DNA of 32,769 nt from Oscillospiraceae bacterium Zagget6 (lineage in GTDB: Bacteria > Bacillota > Clostridia > Oscillospirales > Oscillospiraceae). Numbering within the stretch: the first letter of the stretch is position 1; each line of letters opens with the position of its first letter. The position numbers were made by a program, and so were the translations under genes. Below, piece after piece: positions 29,949-32,769 of this stretch. The stretch lies in the NCBI GenBank assembly GCA_001941075.1, contig MSHH01000011.1, positions 1-32,769 on the forward strand. Direction: 5' to 3'. The notes under the pieces are model-generated. The model had not been told where the DNA came from and searched no databases. It worked only from the letters and a program-made list of their open reading frames with translations.

Positions 29949-31781
29949 TTATCGGTTCTTTTTGCCGTGGATGCTCTTCATCCGCTGGTCATTGGAAAGG
30001 ATGCGCTTGCGCAGCCGCAGGTGGTTAGGCGTGACCTCCAGCAACTCGTCGTCGGCCAGGAACTCCAGGCACTGCTCCAGGCTCATCTGCTTGGGGGGAA
30101 TCAGCCGAAGGGCGTCGTCTGAGCCGGAGGCGCGGGTGTTGGTCAGCTGCTTTTTCTTACAGACGTTGACGGTGATGTCCTCATTTTTGGGGTTCACGCC
30201 GATAATCATGCCCTCATACACGTCCACACCCGCGCCGATGAACAGGCTGCCCCGCTGCTGGGCGTTGAACAGGCCGTAGGTGATAGAGGTGCCGGTCTCG
30301 TAGGAGATGAGGGAGCCGGTGTTCCGCCGCTCCAGGTCGCCCTGATAGGGGGCGTAGGAGTCGAACACGGAGGCCATAATGCCCTCACCCTTGGTGGCGG
30401 TCAGGAACTCATTCCGATATCCAAACAGACCGTGGGAGGGAACCAGGAAGTTCAGCTTCATCCGTTCGCCCACAGGGGTCATGTCCAGCATCTCACCCTT
30501 GCGCTTGCCCAGCTGCTCAATGACGGAACCCACGTAGTCGGCGGGCACGTCCACCACCAGCCGCTCCATCGGCTCGCACTTTTTCCCGTCGATGGTGCGG
30601 AACAGCACACGGGGGGGCGACACCTGGAATTCGTATCCCTCACGGCGCATGGTCTCGATGAGGATAGCCAGGTGCATCTCACCTCGGCCCGCCACGTTAA
30701 AGGAGTCGGTGGCGTCCTCCACGTCGGAAACGCGGAGGGAGACATCTTTCAGAGTTTCCCGGTACAGCCGGTCCCGAATCTGCCGGGAGGTGACGAATTT
30801 GCCGTCCCGTCCGGCGTAGGGGGAATCATTGACGGAGAAGGTCATCTCCATAGTGGGGGCGGAGACCTTGACGAACTCCAGCGGCTCGATGCAGTCGGGA
30901 GTACAGATGGTGTCACCGATGGTCACGTCGCCAATACCGGAGAGGGCGATGATGTTACCCGCCTCCGCCTTGGCGCAGGGCACCCGGGACAGGCCGTTGA
31001 ACTCGAACAGGGCGCTGGCCTTGAATTTTTTAGAGACGGTCTCCGGGTCGTGATAGTTGCAGACCTGGATCTCCTGGTTCTGGTGCAGGGTCCCCCGCTC
31101 CACACGTCCGATGGCGATACGGCCCACGAACTCGTTGTAGTCGATGGAGGAGACCAGCATTTGGAACGGCTCGTCCAGCTCCACCTCAGGGGCGGGGATA
31201 TAGTCCAAAATGGTGTCGAACAGAGGCTTGAGGTCCTTCCCCGGCACATCGGGGTCAGTGGAACAGGTGCCCGCCCGGGCGGAGCAGAACAGGAAAGGAG
31301 AGTCCAGCTGCTCGTCAGTGGCATCCAGGTCCATCAGCAGCTCCAGCGTCTCGTCGATGACCTCGTGGATGCGCTGGTCAGGCCGGTCGATCTTGTTGAC
31401 CACCACGATGACCCTGTGGCCCAGCTCCAAGGCGCGGGAGAGGACGAACCGGGTTTGGGGCATGGGGCCTTCCGCCGCATCCACCAGCAGGATAACGCCG
31501 TTGACCATTTTCAGGATACGCTCCACCTCGCCGCCAAAATCGGCGTGGCCCGGCGTGTCCACGATGTTGATCTTCACGTCGCCGTAGGTAACGGCGGTGT
31601 TCTTCGCCAGAATAGTGATGCCGCGCTCCCGCTCCAGGTCACCGGAGTCCATGACCCGCTCGACCACTTCCTGGTTTTCCCGGTAGACGCCGCTCTGCTG
31701 GAGCATGGCGTCCACCAGCGTGGTTTTGCCGTGATCAACGTGGGCGATAATAGCGATGTTTCTCAAATTCGACTGCTTCAT
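29949..31781 (-). CDS. typA: Translational GTPase TypA/BipA
   Basis: 610 residues, ribosome-binding GTPase of the EF-G family linked to 50S assembly and stress or cold growth. GTPase motifs: [34 protein letters not shown] and NKIDRPDQR. Beta-barrel domain II, the two EF-G-like domains and the TypA-specific C-terminal domain ([21 protein letters not shown] within about 505-530, then [13 protein letters not shown]) are all present; shown pieces are [10 protein letters not shown] and LFNAQQRG. Full family length. GAGGAA lies about 8 bases before the ATG. Confidence 0.97.
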   Translation of the reverse strand: MKQSNLRNIAIIAHVDHGKTTLVDAMLQQSGVYRENQEVVERVMDSGDLERERGITILAKNTAVTYGDVKINIVDTPGHADFGGEVERILKMVNGVILLVDAAEGPMPQTRFVLSRALELGHRVIVVVNKIDRPDQRIHEVIDETLELLMDLDATDEQLDSPFLFCSARAGTCSTDPDVPGKDLKPLFDTILDYIPAPEVELDEPFQMLVSSIDYNEFVGRIAIGRVERGTLHQNQEIQVCNYHDPETVSKKFKASALFEFNGLSRVPCAKAEAGNIIALSGIGDVTIGDTICTPDCIEPLEFVKVSAPTMEMTFSVNDSPYAGRDGKFVTSRQIRDRLYRETLKDVSLRVSDVEDATDSFNVAGRGEMHLAILIETMRREGYEFQVSPPRVLFRTIDGKKCEPMERLVVDVPADYVGSVIEQLGKRKGEMLDMTPVGERMKLNFLVPSHGLFGYRNEFLTATKGEGIMASVFDSYAPYQGDLERRNTGSLISYETGTSITYGLFNAQQRGSLFIGAGVDVYEGMIIGVNPKNEDITVNVCKKKQLTNTRASGSDDALRLIPPKQMSLEQCLEFLADDELLEVTPNHLRLRKRILSNDQRMKSIHGKKNR

Positions 31782-31885
31782 TCCGTATTTCCTCGCTTTG
31801 CTTGGGGAAACCCTGGTTTACCTGTTCCCAACATCTAAGGTCGTTTCACCGGAATTTCCCTGGTTCTTCGATTTTTCCCGTTAGT

Positions 31886-31913
31886 ATTATATACCCTCCT
31901 TTTTAAAGTGCAA
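31886..31913 (-). promoter_or_regulatory. Predicted typA promoter
   Basis: On the minus strand TTGCAC (31908-31913), a 16-base spacer and a perfect TATAAT (31886-31891). The leader to the typA ATG is about 98 bases. Confidence 0.7.
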
Positions 31914-31930
31914 CCTTTTTCAAAGAGAGA

Positions 31931-31959
31931 TTGACAAAATCAGCGTTTTCGGTTAAACT
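31931..31959 (+). promoter_or_regulatory. Consensus-like promoter facing a gene-free region
   Basis: Perfect TTGACA (31931-31936), a 17-base spacer and TAAACT (31954-31959). It is divergent from the typA promoter, 17 bases away, and no protein gene follows for the rest of the window. Likely start near 31966. Confidence 0.6.
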
Positions 31960-31965
31960 AAAGAG

Positions 31966-32087
31966 GTTGACGGGGAGTGTTTTTGCTGTTTTCCCCATAC
32001 ACTTCTCCCCCTGGCTAAGAGTCTAACCGTGTGGTTTGACGGTCTCCTGCCGTTTCGTTGCAGGATTCCTCTTGCAAAGAGGCTTTT
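31966..32087 (+). ncRNA. Candidate small RNA (promoter, hairpins, terminator-like end)
   Basis: About 120 bases between the predicted start site and a terminator-like hairpin. Visible pairings: GGGGA-GTGT with ACAC-TCCCC (31972-32010 region), AACC/GGTT around GTGT (32024-32039 region), TCCTGC (32045-32050) with GCAGGA (32060-32065), and CCTCTT (32068-32073) with AAGAGG (32077-32082) followed by CTTTT. No known RNA family was recognised. The final T run is short, so this could also be the leader of a longer tRNA transcript. Confidence 0.35.
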
Positions 32088-32217
32088 CGGCTGTTGTTCC
32101 ACGCCAAACCAGTCCTAGTTTCATTTGATTCCCTATCCCGGTCGGAGAGAGCGCGAGCTTTCAAGTGAACCGAAGCGGACACTTTTCCGTGGGGACCTCT
32201 GCTAATAAACTTCATAC

Positions 32218-32316
32218 GTCTGCGTAGCTCAGTTGACAGAGCGACGCCTCCTAAGATCACACTCAAGTGGCCAACCGTTCAAAATCGGTTGGACGGTCAC
32301 AAGTTCATATTTCTTC
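32218..32316 (+). pseudogene. Decayed tRNA-Arg copy 1 with insertion in the variable region
   Basis: The 5' half is tRNA-like: GTCTGCG, the D-arm GTAGCTCAGTTG then ACAGAGC, and CCTCCTAAG (32247-32255) matching the anticodon loop of the intact tRNA-Arg at 32598. The anticodon stem no longer pairs. After about 45 foreign bases containing a perfect 7-bp hairpin (CCAACCG/CGGTTGG, 32271-32292), a T-arm-like AAGTTCATATTTCTTC appears (32301-32316). No acceptor 3' strand. Confidence 0.55.
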
Positions 32317-32320
32317 AAAT

Positions 32321-32432
32321 GTCTCCGTAGCTCAGTTGGACAGAGCATTCGCCTCCTAAGTGGAAGGTCAACTTGACAACTCACACGGAACGGCAAAACC
32401 CGGCTCGCTGTTCAATTCTGGTCTGCTCCGCA
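32321..32432 (+). pseudogene. Decayed tRNA-Arg copy 2 with insertion in the variable region
   Basis: GTCTCCG, then an intact D-arm GTAGCTCAGTTGG-ACAGAGC. The anticodon arm still folds: TTCGC (32348-32352) with GTGGA (32360-32364) around CTCCTAA, anticodon CCT. Then about 45 foreign bases, and a T-loop-like GTTCAATTC (32410-32418). The acceptor 3' strand does not match the 5' strand. Confidence 0.55.
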
Positions 32433-32597
32433 AAAATTGACGTTGGAGCACAGAACCGGGAATCATGTTCGTTGCTGGATAGGCCGACTAGCATTAGCTC
32501 AGCTAAGAAAATTTCACCGATCTGCTAATGACATCAAGGCAACAAAACCGGCTAAAAAGTTCCGAAAATCCGCAAAAAATGCGGTAAATATCTATTT
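32433..32597. other. Gene-free spacer before tRNA-Arg
   Basis: No coding frame and no tRNA-like copy. A small hairpin CCGCA/TGCGG around AAAAA lies about 15 bases upstream of the intact tRNA (32570-32584). TTGACG near 32437 lacks a matching -10. Confidence 0.4.
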
Positions 32598-32674
32598 GTC
32601 TCAGTAGCTCAGTTGGATAGAGCACCGCCCTCCTAAGGCGGGTGTCGGGGGTTCGAATCCCTTCTGGGACGCCA
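32598..32674 (+). tRNA. tRNA-Arg (anticodon CCT)
   Basis: Acceptor GTCTCAG (32598-32604) pairs with CTGGGAC (32664-32670), discriminator G, encoded CCA (32672-32674). D-arm is intact. The anticodon stem CCGCC/GGCGG encloses CTCCTAA, giving CCT. The T-arm contains GGTTCGAATCC. A terminator follows 6 bases later. Confidence 0.97.
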
Positions 32675-32680
32675 GCCAAT

Positions 32681-32740
32681 AAGCGGAAGCTGCTAAAATC
32701 GTGTTAGCTGACACGAAAACGGCTTCCGCTTTTTTATTTT
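32681..32740 (+). terminator. Terminator after tRNA-Arg
   Basis: 10-bp stem AAGCGGAAGC (32681-32690) with GCTTCCGCTT (32722-32731), enclosing a second hairpin CGTGT/ACACG, then TTTTATTTT. Confidence 0.9.
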
Positions 32741-32769
32741 CCCGCAAGTTGTTCGACTGGATTTCCAGC

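Noticed and set aside
32015-32266. 83-residue minus-strand frame near the right edge
   Set aside because: No ribosome site, overlaps a tRNA relic and the candidate RNA, and has no recognisable domain.
32218-32432. CRISPR or tandem-repeat array based on the repeated GTAGCTCAGTTG motif
   Set aside because: The repeated unit is a tRNA D-arm and the spacing is irregular (about 100 then 277 bases), so this is tRNA homology, not an array.

Overview
The window is bacterial chromosome of moderately high GC with short intergenic gaps, purine-rich AGGAGG-type ribosome sites, T-rich intrinsic terminators and some TTG/GTG starts. The gene set (CwlD-type sporulation amidase, DAP-type MurE with DapF, PPi-type phosphofructokinase, NAD malic enzyme, a FtsH with short loops, SirTM/macrodomain pair) fits an anaerobic, endospore-forming Clostridia, most likely an Oscillospiraceae gut commensal of the Flavonifractor/Lawsonibacter/Oscillibacter kind. 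The genus is an inference from protein flavour, not from a marker gene. Most of the window is core genome; no transposase, phage gene or CRISPR array is visible.

Layout. 1-4830 (+): a heterodimeric ABC exporter pair (first subunit cut by the window edge) and a MATE efflux pump. 5002-7913 (-): an operon-like run encoding an Isf-like flavoprotein, a split-barrel/ferredoxin fusion, a zinc macrodomain ADP-ribose hydrolase and a class-M sirtuin (SirTM). It diverges from an HxlR regulator (8195) across a region with two copies of a CACA-N4-TGTG element; an AlkZ-related gene follows the regulator. 9400-12663 (+): cwlD-radA, then a 28-bp dif-like palindrome and a Xer-type recombinase. 12671-13572 (-): a metal-sensing ArsR regulator followed by a signal-less amidase_6 protein. 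13660-16089: divergent fba and pfp with interlocked promoters. 16209-18937 (-): tRNA-Ser(CGA), a 54-residue membrane protein overlapping the end of murE, murE and dapF. 19188-21529 (+): a TetR regulator and a PutP-type sodium symporter whose promoter carries three 12-13 bp iterated repeats. 21755-25061 (-): rlmB and an 826-residue catalytically dead relative of P1B-type ATPases with a long acidic tail. 25333-28416 (+): ftsH and an inositol-monophosphatase-family gene. 28708-31781 (-): malic enzyme and typA. 31914-32597: a non-coding stretch with a consensus promoter, a string of hairpins and two decayed tRNA-Arg copies, ending in an intact tRNA-Arg(CCT) and a terminator.

Most interesting parts: the redox-flavoured SirTM/macrodomain operon that lacks the usual lipoyl-carrier partners; the pseudo-P-type ATPase; the dif-like site next to xer; the orphan promoter with candidate small RNA and tRNA remnants at the right edge; and the small membrane protein coupled to murE. 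All assignments come from reading the sequence by eye; no database search was run.
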